A DNA stretch of 61,464 nucleotides. Origin: an uncultured Clostridium sp. (lineage in GTDB: Bacteria > Cyanobacteriota > Vampirovibrionia > Gastranaerophilales > Gastranaerophilaceae). Location: contig CAJMDF010000006.1 of the NCBI GenBank assembly GCA_905212085.1, positions 1 through 61,464 of the forward strand, in the 5' to 3' direction. Position 1 is the first letter of the stretch; the number at the start of each line of letters is the position of its first letter. The notes beneath the pieces were generated by a model. It searched no databases. It was not told the DNA's origin and worked only from the letters and a program-made list of their open reading frames with translations. Below, in pieces: positions 44,007 to 52,076 of this stretch. The translations under genes and the position numbers were made by a program.

Positions 44007-44333
44007 TTATCTATAAGTAAATGAACTTTGAACATTTTTATCAATCATACCCAAACAAGATTGATATTCTGCATCAATCATCTTCAACCTAGATTGATAT
44101 TGTAACATTTGCATATCCAGTTTTTGTTCTAAAACCTTTAATTTAGCCTGCCGTTGTTGTAACATTTTCGTAGTCGGAGACTCCGGATCATAATCATTTC
44201 CAACCTGCATCAAATCACTTACGGACTGAGATAAACCCATTTTGGTCTGAGTAATCAACTGGATTTTATATTCCAGATCCAATCTCTGTTGTTGAAGATA
44301 TATTAATCTGATTTGTGAGGTAATTAATCCCAT
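44007..44333 (-). CDS. Short coiled-coil protein, filament-subunit-like (108 aa)
   Basis: Almost wholly helical, with no signal peptide. Its N-terminus (MGLITSQIRLIYLQQQRLDL) and C-terminus (GMIDKNVQSSF) match the two ends of the 417-residue protein at 45637 (MGMAASQARYLGLTARKTNV and KVIDKNIESTF), leaving out the middle. Two terminal helices that pack together are typical of type III needle, rod and flagellin subunits; export by the nearby FlhA-type system is my inference. The ribosome site is AAGGTAG. It begins 12 bases after the 90-residue gene's stop. Confidence 0.7.
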   Translation of the reverse strand: MGLITSQIRLIYLQQQRLDLEYKIQLITQTKMGLSQSVSDLMQVGNDYDPESPTTKMLQQRQAKLKVLEQKLDMQMLQYQSRLKMIDAEYQSCLGMIDKNVQSSFTYR

Positions 44334-44345
44334 TTTTATCTACCT

Positions 44346-44618
44346 TTACCTTGTTTCATTGAGGTGACTTCCCCTCAAGAAAGTGTGCTGATTATTTTCA
44401 GCAATCAGCTGTTCCATTTTTTGAAACTGATGACGGTGATAATTTAATCTATATTGCGCCATCTTTCGTTTTTTATTCATTGTAAGGAATTCTTTTATTC
44501 CTTCTACAAATGAATTTGACATTGCTTTTATAGGATTTTTCCTTATCAGGAAATTTTTTGAATACAATAAGAAATCTATTAATCTTTTTATATTCATTTC
44601 TAAAGTATCACGAAGCAT
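44346..44618 (-). CDS. Small basic hypothetical protein, 90 aa
   Basis: A helical basic protein rich in Lys, Arg, His and Gln (MNKKRKMAQYRLNYHRHQFQ). No signal peptide. It is 12 bases upstream of the filament-like gene 44007 in the same direction, so it may be its partner, such as a chaperone (inference from position only). Chaperones are normally acidic, which argues against that. Two in-frame ATGs (44618 and 44597) are possible starts. Family not recognised. Confidence 0.55.
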   Translation of the reverse strand: MLRDTLEMNIKRLIDFLLYSKNFLIRKNPIKAMSNSFVEGIKEFLTMNKKRKMAQYRLNYHRHQFQKMEQLIAENNQHTFLRGSHLNETR

Positions 44619-44781
44619 TTTTCTCCTTACACTTTAGACCTACATGTATATTAAAACAATCTACACTCAAATATTGCCATGCGCTAGAGCATTTTCTTAA
44701 CATGTCTTAATATTTTGCAGTCTATAGTAATTATTACATTTTAATTAACGGCTAAATAAATTAAAACTTTAAAAAAATAAA

Positions 44782-44810
44782 AAAACTTGTAAAATATTTT
44801 TACAAGTTTT
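44782..44810 (-). terminator. Terminator at the end of 44800 gene
   Basis: A 13-bp stem AAAACTTGTAAAA/TTTTACAAGTTTT; on the minus strand it is followed by a T-rich tail. The stop codon of the gene lies within the stem. Confidence 0.8.
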
Positions 44811-45618
44811 GAATAGCTTTGCTATCACCATCGATAGACTCTTTAAGCATCTTTTTAACTACATCGCCTTGCGTATCAAGCATTTTACAAACAGTTTCAA
44901 TATTTCGAACCTTATTTGATAAAATTGTATCTGCATTAGATGTAATATTCCCTGTAACATTTTGATAAGCAGCTAACGCAGCAGATGATGTACCTTGCAT
45001 CAAGTTACCCATAACTATTGCAGGTAAACCATATTCCCCTAAATAAGGAGCTGCAGCCTGCATAATTCCGCCCCAACCAGATATTACACCAGCCACAGGC
45101 AAGACTAAATTTTTCATTGAAAAACCATACCCATTTGCAGCACCCAATCCATAAGCAGCTGCGCTTGCAACATCAGCAATACCTCCGACTCCAGAAGCAT
45201 AACCTGTTGCTACACCTGATTCTGTTCCCCATCCACTTACAATAGATGAAGCCCCACCTGTTGCATATCCGTCCAACCCCCAAGATATTGGAGCTGCTCC
45301 TGACGGGAAACCTGAATAATTATATAATGAATCAATTCCATAAGAAGACCCACCATTGAATTTTGAAGCATAAGAAGTTCCTGGAATATTCATTGATTCA
45401 GATGCGCCAAAAACTGTAGCAAATGAAGACGGAGCAAATAAACTTGCCAAATTATATAAAAATCCGCCAGTTGCGCCAAACCCTGAACCTAGACCATTAC
45501 CAGATACCGTTAAATCTCTTAACTGGTCATAAGTTTCCCATAATTGAGCCTTTGCATCACCGCTTGCAGACCCAAATTTATTTGCTATTACTAAATAACT
45601 ATCATTTTTATAAGACAT
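44800..45618 (-). CDS. Gly/Ala/Ser-rich protein, 272 aa
   Basis: Residues 40-200 are very rich in Gly, Ala, Ser and Tyr (VATGYASGVGGIADVASAAA), with weakly hydrophobic stretches near 165-215 (LVLPVAGVISGWGGIMQAAA). The C-terminal ~60 residues are helical (LSNKVRNIETVCKMLDTQGD). There is no signal peptide. It starts 18 bases after the 417-residue gene stop behind AAGAGG and ends in a terminator, so they form an operon. This profile is compatible with a secreted pore/translocator or structural protein but no family is recognised. Confidence 0.65.
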   Translation of the reverse strand: MSYKNDSYLVIANKFGSASGDAKAQLWETYDQLRDLTVSGNGLGSGFGATGGFLYNLASLFAPSSFATVFGASESMNIPGTSYASKFNGGSSYGIDSLYNYSGFPSGAAPISWGLDGYATGGASSIVSGWGTESGVATGYASGVGGIADVASAAAYGLGAANGYGFSMKNLVLPVAGVISGWGGIMQAAAPYLGEYGLPAIVMGNLMQGTSSAALAAYQNVTGNITSNADTILSNKVRNIETVCKMLDTQGDVVKKMLKESIDGDSKAIQNL

Positions 45619-45636
45619 AAAAACCTCTTATACATA

Positions 45637-46890
45637 TTATTCAAATGTTTTGAAAGTAGACTCAATATTTTTATCAATAACTTTTTTAACAGATTCCATT
45701 TCTGTTTGTAAAGCTTCTTGTTCAGTATCTAACTGTCTCAATCTCAATTCAAGAGTTCTATCCTGTTCTTGAATTTTTTCTGTTTTTGCATTGATATCAG
45801 CAATTTTCTTTTCATAAACCTGCATATCATAATTATACTGATTCATTGCATCATTATAAGCATTTTCATCAGTTTTAGTTTCAGTACTTAAAGCAAAAGT
45901 TGCAGTAGAATCTTCATATCTTATTGATTGAGGACGACCGGAATCATCTAAATCAACAAAAGCTTTTTCCTGACGTTCAATTTTTGTATTAACATTTTGA
46001 GCATTATACATTGTTAACTTATTCTGATTTTCAGAAGGTTTAGTTTGATCTGGTCCGGACATAGCAGAAGCAGTCAAATCCTCTAAAGATGCGAAATAAG
46101 TTTTTCCCTGATATTCCCAAGTATAAATATTATCAGAAGTTGCTATATTTTCAGTTGGGAAATCCTTGCATATTTGTTCATATGCAGCTTTTTGAGTAGA
46201 ATCAGTAGGATCATAAGCTGATACCTCACAGTTTCCAACATAAGCAGGAACATTTTGCATTACCGCATAATTATTCAAATCAGCAGTTCCAGCGACAGCA
46301 TCATTTAATTCTGATTGAGTTGTAAAATACATATTTCCATCAGAACCTGTATAAGTATAAATATCATTTACATCTGTATTTGCAAAATCTTTATAATCAG
46401 CTGCAATTTTATCGTAATTATTTTTTTGATCTGCTGCAGAAGGATCATATTTCGTTAATTGTTGTCCGTTTACGGAATAAGTTCCAGTTCCTGCATCATA
46501 GCTAACATTATCTTTTGATGTAAAATCTTTTGTAGCTTTTTCGCCCAAAGTTACTTGCGGATTTGTCTTCTTAGATTGAATACCTGTATATACATCTGAA
46601 TAGTGATAATGAGTAATCAAATAATTATAACCGTCAGGATCATTTATTAACTCAGACATATCAGTAATTGTTTCCTCTGTAGTTCCATCAGTATAAGAAT
46701 ATTGCAATGTTGTGTAATCCTGAGTACTTGGAGCAGTTGGAACTTCCAGAGCTAAAAGCTCATTAAATGTATTCGCACTTTGATTTGCTAAAGCTGTACG
46801 TGCCTGATTTATTTGTTGTCCTTCATATTCAACGTTAGTTTTTCTGGCTGTTAAACCTAAATATCTAGCTTGTGAAGCTGCCATACCCAT
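45637..46890 (-). CDS. Filament-subunit-like protein with inserted domain (417 aa)
   Basis: Residues 1-45 (MGMAASQARYLGLTARKTNV onward) and 360-417 (coiled coil ending VIDKNIESTFKTFE) match the ends of the 108-residue protein at 44007. Between them is a Tyr/Asp/Thr-rich, beta-like insert with an internal duplication: about residues 148-200 (YDPSAADQKNNYDKI, then DIYTYTGSDGNMYF) and 226-276 (YDPTDSTQKAAYEQI, then NIYTWEYQGKTYF). That layout recalls flagellin, with a conserved core and variable outer domain. No signal peptide, so export would be by a type III-like route (inference). First gene of an operon with 44800. Confidence 0.7.
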   Translation of the reverse strand: MGMAASQARYLGLTARKTNVEYEGQQINQARTALANQSANTFNELLALEVPTAPSTQDYTTLQYSYTDGTTEETITDMSELINDPDGYNYLITHYHYSDVYTGIQSKKTNPQVTLGEKATKDFTSKDNVSYDAGTGTYSVNGQQLTKYDPSAADQKNNYDKIAADYKDFANTDVNDIYTYTGSDGNMYFTTQSELNDAVAGTADLNNYAVMQNVPAYVGNCEVSAYDPTDSTQKAAYEQICKDFPTENIATSDNIYTWEYQGKTYFASLEDLTASAMSGPDQTKPSENQNKLTMYNAQNVNTKIERQEKAFVDLDDSGRPQSIRYEDSTATFALSTETKTDENAYNDAMNQYNYDMQVYEKKIADINAKTEKIQEQDRTLELRLRQLDTEQEALQTEMESVKKVIDKNIESTFKTFE

Positions 46891-46931
46891 AGGGTTACTC
46901 TCCTCTTAAAAATTACTACCTTACAATTATT

Positions 46932-46959
46932 CTTATAATAATGTTTTTATAAAAGTCAA
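46932..46959 (-). promoter_or_regulatory. Promoter for the 417-residue filament-like gene
   Basis: Reading leftward: TTGACT (46959-46954), 16-bp spacer, TATAAG (46937-46932), about 40 bases before the ATG; ribosome site AGAGGAGAG. Confidence 0.65.
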
Positions 46960-47057
46960 CATTACTATAAAAATTATACGGTATTAATTTAAAAATATAT
47001 ATAGAAATAGTTGTAAAATCATACATTTGAATGATAAAAATTTTTAAATTTCACATA

Positions 47058-47100
47058 AAAAAAGTAGAGCCTCTCACAATAAAGGCTCCACTTTTTTTTA
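47058..47100 (-). terminator. Terminator after rpsA
   Basis: An imperfect stem (AAAGTAGAGCCT with AGGCTCCACTTT) flanked by A and T tracts, just beyond the rpsA stop. Confidence 0.75.
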
Positions 47101-47108
47101 AATCTAAA

Positions 47109-48188
47109 TTATTCTTCAGAATGTTCTGCTTCACCTGATTCAATTTTTTCTTCATTAACAGTTAAAGCAATACGTTTGTCAGTAGGATTAAATTTCAAGA
47201 TATAAGTATCAATTTTGTCACCTACCTGCAAAATACATTCTTTCTGATTTTGTAATTCAACGACTTCAGCATGAGGCAAAAGAGCTTCAACACCAGGGAA
47301 CACTTCTACAAATGCTCCAAAATGTTTAATTCTAGTAATTGTACCTTCTACTTTATCGCCTTCTTTAATTTGTTTTTCAGCTTCTAACCATGGATCCGGT
47401 TCTAAGTTTTTCAAACTTAAAGATACACGCTGCTTATCATGATCTACAGCAATTACTTCAACATCAATTTTATCACCTACGCTTAAAATATCAGTCGGAT
47501 GATCAATCCATCTCCAAGATAATTGAGAAAGCGGTAACAATCCATCAATTCCGCCTAAGTCAACAAAAGCACCAAAATCAGTAATTCTCACAACATCACC
47601 TTTTACAATTTGACCAGGTTCAATTTGAGAGAATACATTTTTTCTAGCTTCAACAGCGCTGTCTTCATAAACTTTTTTGTTAGAAAGAATAAAGTTATTT
47701 TGTTGAGGATCAAGAGTTAAAATTTTCAACTCAATTTTACCACCAACCTCTAATTCGTTTTCTTTAACTCTTAATTGAGAAGAAGGTACAAATCCTCTAA
47801 CACCAGAAATATCTACTAACAAACCGCCTTTAACAATACCGGCAATTGTTCCTAAGATTGTTTCATCTGCTTCTTTAGCTTTTTCAAGTTCTTTCCAAGC
47901 ATAAGCAAGGTCAACTTTCTTTCTTGAAAGCAAGAATTTTCCATCTTCATCTTCTTCTCTGATGATTAAGAATTCATATTCTTCACCTTTTTTGAATTTT
48001 TCTTCGACATTTTCATCTTTATCAACAGCTTCACGAGTCGGTACAACAGCAATAGTTTTAGCACCTATATCTACCATCACCCCTTGACTGTCGTAACCAC
48101 ACACTATGCCTTTTACTAAATCACCTTTTTGAAACTTGTAATCATACTGTTTCAATAATTCTTCAAAATCTAACTCACTTGATGTCAT
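47109..48188 (-). CDS. rpsA: 30S ribosomal protein S1
   Basis: A 359-residue protein with four S1 OB-fold repeats (starting near VKGIVCGYDSQGVMVDIG, ILGTIAGIVKGGLLVDISGV, VKGDVVRITDFGAFVDLGGI and VEGTITRIKHFGAFVEVFPG). The third and fourth are canonical RNA-binding S1 domains. Shorter than the six-domain E. coli form and similar to the compact cyanobacterial type. ATG 48188 has GGAG at ideal spacing; an upstream in-frame ATG lacks one. Acidic tail EEKIESGEAEHSEE. Confidence 0.94.
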   Translation of the reverse strand: MTSSELDFEELLKQYDYKFQKGDLVKGIVCGYDSQGVMVDIGAKTIAVVPTREAVDKDENVEEKFKKGEEYEFLIIREEDEDGKFLLSRKKVDLAYAWKELEKAKEADETILGTIAGIVKGGLLVDISGVRGFVPSSQLRVKENELEVGGKIELKILTLDPQQNNFILSNKKVYEDSAVEARKNVFSQIEPGQIVKGDVVRITDFGAFVDLGGIDGLLPLSQLSWRWIDHPTDILSVGDKIDVEVIAVDHDKQRVSLSLKNLEPDPWLEAEKQIKEGDKVEGTITRIKHFGAFVEVFPGVEALLPHAEVVELQNQKECILQVGDKIDTYILKFNPTDKRIALTVNEEKIESGEAEHSEE

Positions 48189-48234
48189 TTTTACTCCAAT
48201 TGTCATACGACACTACTCTGTTACTATTGTGACT

Positions 48235-48263
48235 ATTGTAACAAATGATGAAAAATTTGTAAA
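48235..48263 (-). promoter_or_regulatory. Sigma-70 promoter for rpsA
   Basis: Reading leftward: TTTACA (48263-48258), 17-bp spacer, TACAAT (48240-48235). Confidence 0.7.
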
Positions 48264-48302
48264 GGTTTTGTAAATTCTCTTAACAATTTAAACAGCACAA
48301 TT

Positions 48303-48328
48303 CGCGTGAAATGATAACACTTCACGCG
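48303..48328. terminator. Hairpin beyond valS stop
   Basis: An 8-bp perfect stem CGCGTGAA/TTCACGCG, the most GC-rich spot in this intergenic region, about 20 bases past the valS stop. It lacks a T-run, so terminator activity is uncertain. Confidence 0.45.
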
Positions 48329-48347
48329 TTTAATATGCTTATTAATA

Positions 48348-50996
48348 CTATGCTTTCAGAGATTTGATTAATTCTGAAATAGTGTTTTCTTGAATTTCAA
48401 TTTCTGAAATTCTTGATTTTGTTTGTTCGATTAGCTCTTTAGGGGCATTTGCAACAAACTTAGGATTATTAATTCTGCCTAACAGAGATTTCTTTTCAGC
48501 AGTAAGTTTGTCCAATTTCTTTTGCTGACGAGCTACTTCAGCATCCAGATCAATTAAATCTGCAAGAGGTAAAATAATTTTTGAAGCAGAAACAACTGCT
48601 GTAGCACTCTTTGGAGGCACAGGAGCTTTCATATCTGCATAAGAAATCTTTTCAACTCTTGCAAGACGTTTAATATAAGCTTCAATTTCTTCGAAAATCG
48701 GTTTTTCATCTTTTTCAGCTCTAATTTCAATATCGCATTTTATAGAAGGAGAAATATTGAAACTTTGACGGACATTACGTAAAGATGTAATTGTTTCAAA
48801 TACAAGTTCCATTTCTTGAGCTTCTTTAGGGAATTCCAATTCTTCTTTAAATGTAGGGAATTCTGCGATAATTAAAGCTTTAGTTTCAGTTTCTTTTGGA
48901 ATTAATTGCCATACTCTTTCTGTTATATGAGGCATTATTGGATGCAACATTCTCAATGACATATCAAGAACATATCTCAATACACGCTGAGTATTTGCTT
49001 TTAATTCAGCATCTTGAAGTTGAATTTTCGCAATTTCAACATACCAATCACAATAAGAATTCCAGAAGAAGTCATATAATACGTGAGCGACTTCACCTAT
49101 TCTGAATTCTTTAATATTATCATTTACTTCTTTTGCTGTTTTATTTAACTTATCTAAAATCCATTTATCAGCAATAGTCAAACTATCAAAATCAATATCT
49201 TTATTATCAACACCATCAAGATTCATCAATACAAATCTTGAAGCATTCCAGATTTTATTAGCAAAATTTCTGCCATATTCAAATCTTTCTTCACTCATTT
49301 TGATATCCTGACCGCCATATGTACATAAAGAAGTCATTGTAAATCTTAAAGCATCACAACCGTATTTATCAATAATTTTAACGGGATCAATAGTATTACC
49401 TTTAGATTTAGACATTTTTTGACCTTTTTCATCTCTAATAAGCCCGTGAATATATACAGTTGAAAAAGGAGCTTTTCCTGTAAATTCCAATCCCATTGTA
49501 ATCATTCTTGCAACCCAGAAAAATATAATATCAAAACCGGTTACAAGAGTTGTAGTAGGGTAGAATTTTTTGAAATCCTCGCTGTCAGTATTTGGCCAAC
49601 CCATAGTAGAAAACGGCCACAAACCAGATGAGAACCAAGTATCAAGAACATCTGAATCTTGTGTATAATGTTCAGGATCAGGATTTTCTTTTGCAACAAC
49701 CATTTCACCTGTTTCATTATGGTAATAAGCAGGAATTTGATGTCCCCACCATAATTGGCGAGAAATACACCAGTCACGAATATTTTCCATCCAGCCTAAA
49801 TAATTCTTTTCCCATCTGTCAGGAACAAATTTAATCCTACCATCTTTAACAGCAGCAATAGCTTCTTTAGCAAGCGGTTCCATTTTTACAAACCACTGTT
49901 CTGAAAGTAACGGTTCAATAGTAGTTCCACAACGCTGGCATTTTCCTACATTATGTTCATGATCTCTTGTTCTTAGCAAGAAATTGTTATATGAAAGCAT
50001 TCCGATAATTTTTTCTCTTGCTTCATATCTATCAAGTCCGTGTAATTCTTGAGGAACTTGACCGCAAGCTTTCATCGTACCGTCATTATTAATGACCCAA
50101 ATAGGAGCTAATCCATGACGTTTGCCGACTTCAAAGTCATTCGGATCGTGTGCAGGAGTAATTTTTACAGCACCGGTTCCAAAATTCTTATCAACATATT
50201 CATCTGCAATGATAGGGATTTCTCTGCCTGAAAGCGGAATAATAACAGTTTTTCCAACTAATTCAGAATACTTATGATCAGACGGGTGTACTGCAATCGC
50301 AACATCTCCAAAAATTGTTTCGGGACGGGTAGTTGCAACTATAATTGCACCGCTTTCACCTTTTAACGGGTAAGAAATTTCCCACATATGCCCTTGTTCT
50401 GTTGCATATTCTGTTTCAACATCAGAAATTGCACTGTTACAACGAGGGCACCAGTTTACAATATATTTACCTTTATAAATTAAACCTTTTTCATAAAGTC
50501 TTACAAAAACTTCTTTTACAGCGTCTGAGCAGCCTTTATCGAATGTAAAACGTTCTCTTGAACGGTCAAAAGAAGCTCCTAAGCGTTTACACTGGTCTAA
50601 AATTGCAGATTTATGTTCATTAGCCCATTTCCAAGTTTCCTCCAAAAACTTTTCACGACCTAAATCGTAACGAGAAAGACCTTTTTCACGAAGCATTTTT
50701 TCAACAACATTTTGAGTTGCAATTCCAGCATGGTCTGTACCCGGCAACCAAAGAGTTTCATATCCAGCCATTCTGTTATAACGAGTCAAAATATCTTGCA
50801 AAGTTTCATCCAATGCATGTCCCATGTGTAAAACACCTGTAACATTTGGAGGTGGAATAACCATTGAATATGCAGGCTTATCACTTTTTGCATCGGCCTT
50901 GAAATATTCTCCGTCTTCCCAGAATTTATAAATTTTTTCTTCAGTTTCTTTGGGGTCATAAACTGTAGGTAAATCTTCAATTTTAGTTGCTGTCAT
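48348..50996 (-). CDS. valS: Valyl-tRNA synthetase
   Basis: An 882-residue class I synthetase. HIGH motif in PPPNVTGVLHMGHAL (residues ~45-60), editing CP1 domain (TTRPETIFGDVAIAVHP), zinc-like Cys pairs (NWCPRCNSA and CQRCGTT), KMSKS motif in KGQKMSKSKGNT, anticodon-binding helical domain and a C-terminal coiled-coil arm (LDAEVARQQKKLDKLTAEKK). It charges tRNA-Val. The ribosome site is GAGGGA. Full length. Confidence 0.97.
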   Translation of the reverse strand: MTATKIEDLPTVYDPKETEEKIYKFWEDGEYFKADAKSDKPAYSMVIPPPNVTGVLHMGHALDETLQDILTRYNRMAGYETLWLPGTDHAGIATQNVVEKMLREKGLSRYDLGREKFLEETWKWANEHKSAILDQCKRLGASFDRSRERFTFDKGCSDAVKEVFVRLYEKGLIYKGKYIVNWCPRCNSAISDVETEYATEQGHMWEISYPLKGESGAIIVATTRPETIFGDVAIAVHPSDHKYSELVGKTVIIPLSGREIPIIADEYVDKNFGTGAVKITPAHDPNDFEVGKRHGLAPIWVINNDGTMKACGQVPQELHGLDRYEAREKIIGMLSYNNFLLRTRDHEHNVGKCQRCGTTIEPLLSEQWFVKMEPLAKEAIAAVKDGRIKFVPDRWEKNYLGWMENIRDWCISRQLWWGHQIPAYYHNETGEMVVAKENPDPEHYTQDSDVLDTWFSSGLWPFSTMGWPNTDSEDFKKFYPTTTLVTGFDIIFFWVARMITMGLEFTGKAPFSTVYIHGLIRDEKGQKMSKSKGNTIDPVKIIDKYGCDALRFTMTSLCTYGGQDIKMSEERFEYGRNFANKIWNASRFVLMNLDGVDNKDIDFDSLTIADKWILDKLNKTAKEVNDNIKEFRIGEVAHVLYDFFWNSYCDWYVEIAKIQLQDAELKANTQRVLRYVLDMSLRMLHPIMPHITERVWQLIPKETETKALIIAEFPTFKEELEFPKEAQEMELVFETITSLRNVRQSFNISPSIKCDIEIRAEKDEKPIFEEIEAYIKRLARVEKISYADMKAPVPPKSATAVVSASKIILPLADLIDLDAEVARQQKKLDKLTAEKKSLLGRINNPKFVANAPKELIEQTKSRISEIEIQENTISELIKSLKA

Positions 50997-51045
50997 ATAA
51001 AAATCCCTCTTATTTTTTATCGCATATTATAAAAATATCACAAAA

Positions 51046-51076
51046 AAAAGAGAGCGTAAATACTACGCTCTCTTTT
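51046..51076 (-). terminator. Terminator after fabI
   Basis: A 13-bp stem AAAAGAGAGCGTA/TACGCTCTCTTTT with AATAC loop; T-tract on the minus-strand side. Confidence 0.9.
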
Positions 51077-51090
51077 CTATAATAAAAATT

Positions 51091-51903
51091 CTATGCTTTT
51101 GGAATAGAATTTGCAATAATTTCCATTTCTTCCAAAGAAGCATATACAGCATGACATCCGCAATCTACATACAAGATTTGACCTGTTGTACCTGTAGATA
51201 AATCAGAAGCTAAATATAAACCAGCTTTACCAACATCTTCCAAAGCAACGTTTCTTCCAAGAGGAGCTTTTGCAACAGCTGCTTTAAGCATTTTATCAAA
51301 ACCAGAAATACCTTTAGCAGCAAGAGTTTTAACAGCACCTGCAGAAATACAGTTAACTCTAACACCTTTTTTACCTAAGTCAGCAGCTAAGTATCTCATT
51401 GAAGATTCTAACGCAGCTTTTGCAACACCCATTACGTTGTAATTAGCTACAACATATTCAGAACCTAAATATGTTAGAGCAAATACTGAAGCTCCTTCAT
51501 TTAAAATAGGTTCAGCATGTTTACATAATGAAATTAAAGAATAAGCACTTACACCTAATGCTAAATCCCAACCAGCTTTTGATGTATCAATAAATCTTCC
51601 TTGTAAATCTTCTTTTGCAGCAAATGCAACAGCATGGATTACAAAGTCTAATTTTCCATATACTCTTTCACATTCTTTGAATACAGCTGCAACTTCATCT
51701 TCTTTTGTTACATCACAACTCATAATAACTTTAGCATTCATATCTTCAGCCAAAGGTCTTACGCGTTTTTCCATTGCTTCACCAGCATATGTAAAAGCAA
51801 TATCAGCACCAGCTTCAAATAATTGTTTTGCGATAGCATAGGCAATTCCATGAGTATTTGATACTCCGAAAATAACACCTTTTTTACCTTCCATTAGTTT
51901 CAT
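51091..51903 (-). CDS. fabI: Enoyl-[acyl-carrier-protein] reductase (NADH)
   Basis: A 270-residue SDR enzyme for the last step of each fatty acid elongation cycle. It has the FabI-type NAD-binding start (GVIFGVSNTHGIAYAIAKQL), TYLGSEYVVANYNVMGVAKA with the catalytic Tyr...Tyr-x6-Lys arrangement, and SAGAVKTLAAKGISGF. This is the classical triclosan-target form. It also acts in the two elongation rounds that make BioC-primed pimeloyl-ACP, so it links functionally to the bio operon. The ribosome site is AGAGGGAG. Confidence 0.96.
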   Translation of the reverse strand: MKLMEGKKGVIFGVSNTHGIAYAIAKQLFEAGADIAFTYAGEAMEKRVRPLAEDMNAKVIMSCDVTKEDEVAAVFKECERVYGKLDFVIHAVAFAAKEDLQGRFIDTSKAGWDLALGVSAYSLISLCKHAEPILNEGASVFALTYLGSEYVVANYNVMGVAKAALESSMRYLAADLGKKGVRVNCISAGAVKTLAAKGISGFDKMLKAAVAKAPLGRNVALEDVGKAGLYLASDLSTGTTGQILYVDCGCHAVYASLEEMEIIANSIPKA

Positions 51904-51981
51904 AATTATTTCTCCCTCTTTAAATGAACTAAAATACTAGATTAATTCTAGCAAAAAAATATTATTAAAGCAAACATTTTA

Positions 51982-51995
51982 AATTGTTAACAATT
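51982..51995. promoter_or_regulatory. Palindrome between fabI and 52077
   Basis: A perfect 14-bp palindrome AATTGTTAACAATT in the divergent intergenic space, followed by ACATGCAAACATGC. Possible operator; no factor can be named. Confidence 0.3.
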
Positions 51996-52076
51996 GTAAC
52001 AACATGCAAACATGCTGAAATCAAGTAAAACAGGAAGTTTTTATATATTTAAGAGAGATTAACAAGCAGGAGAGCT

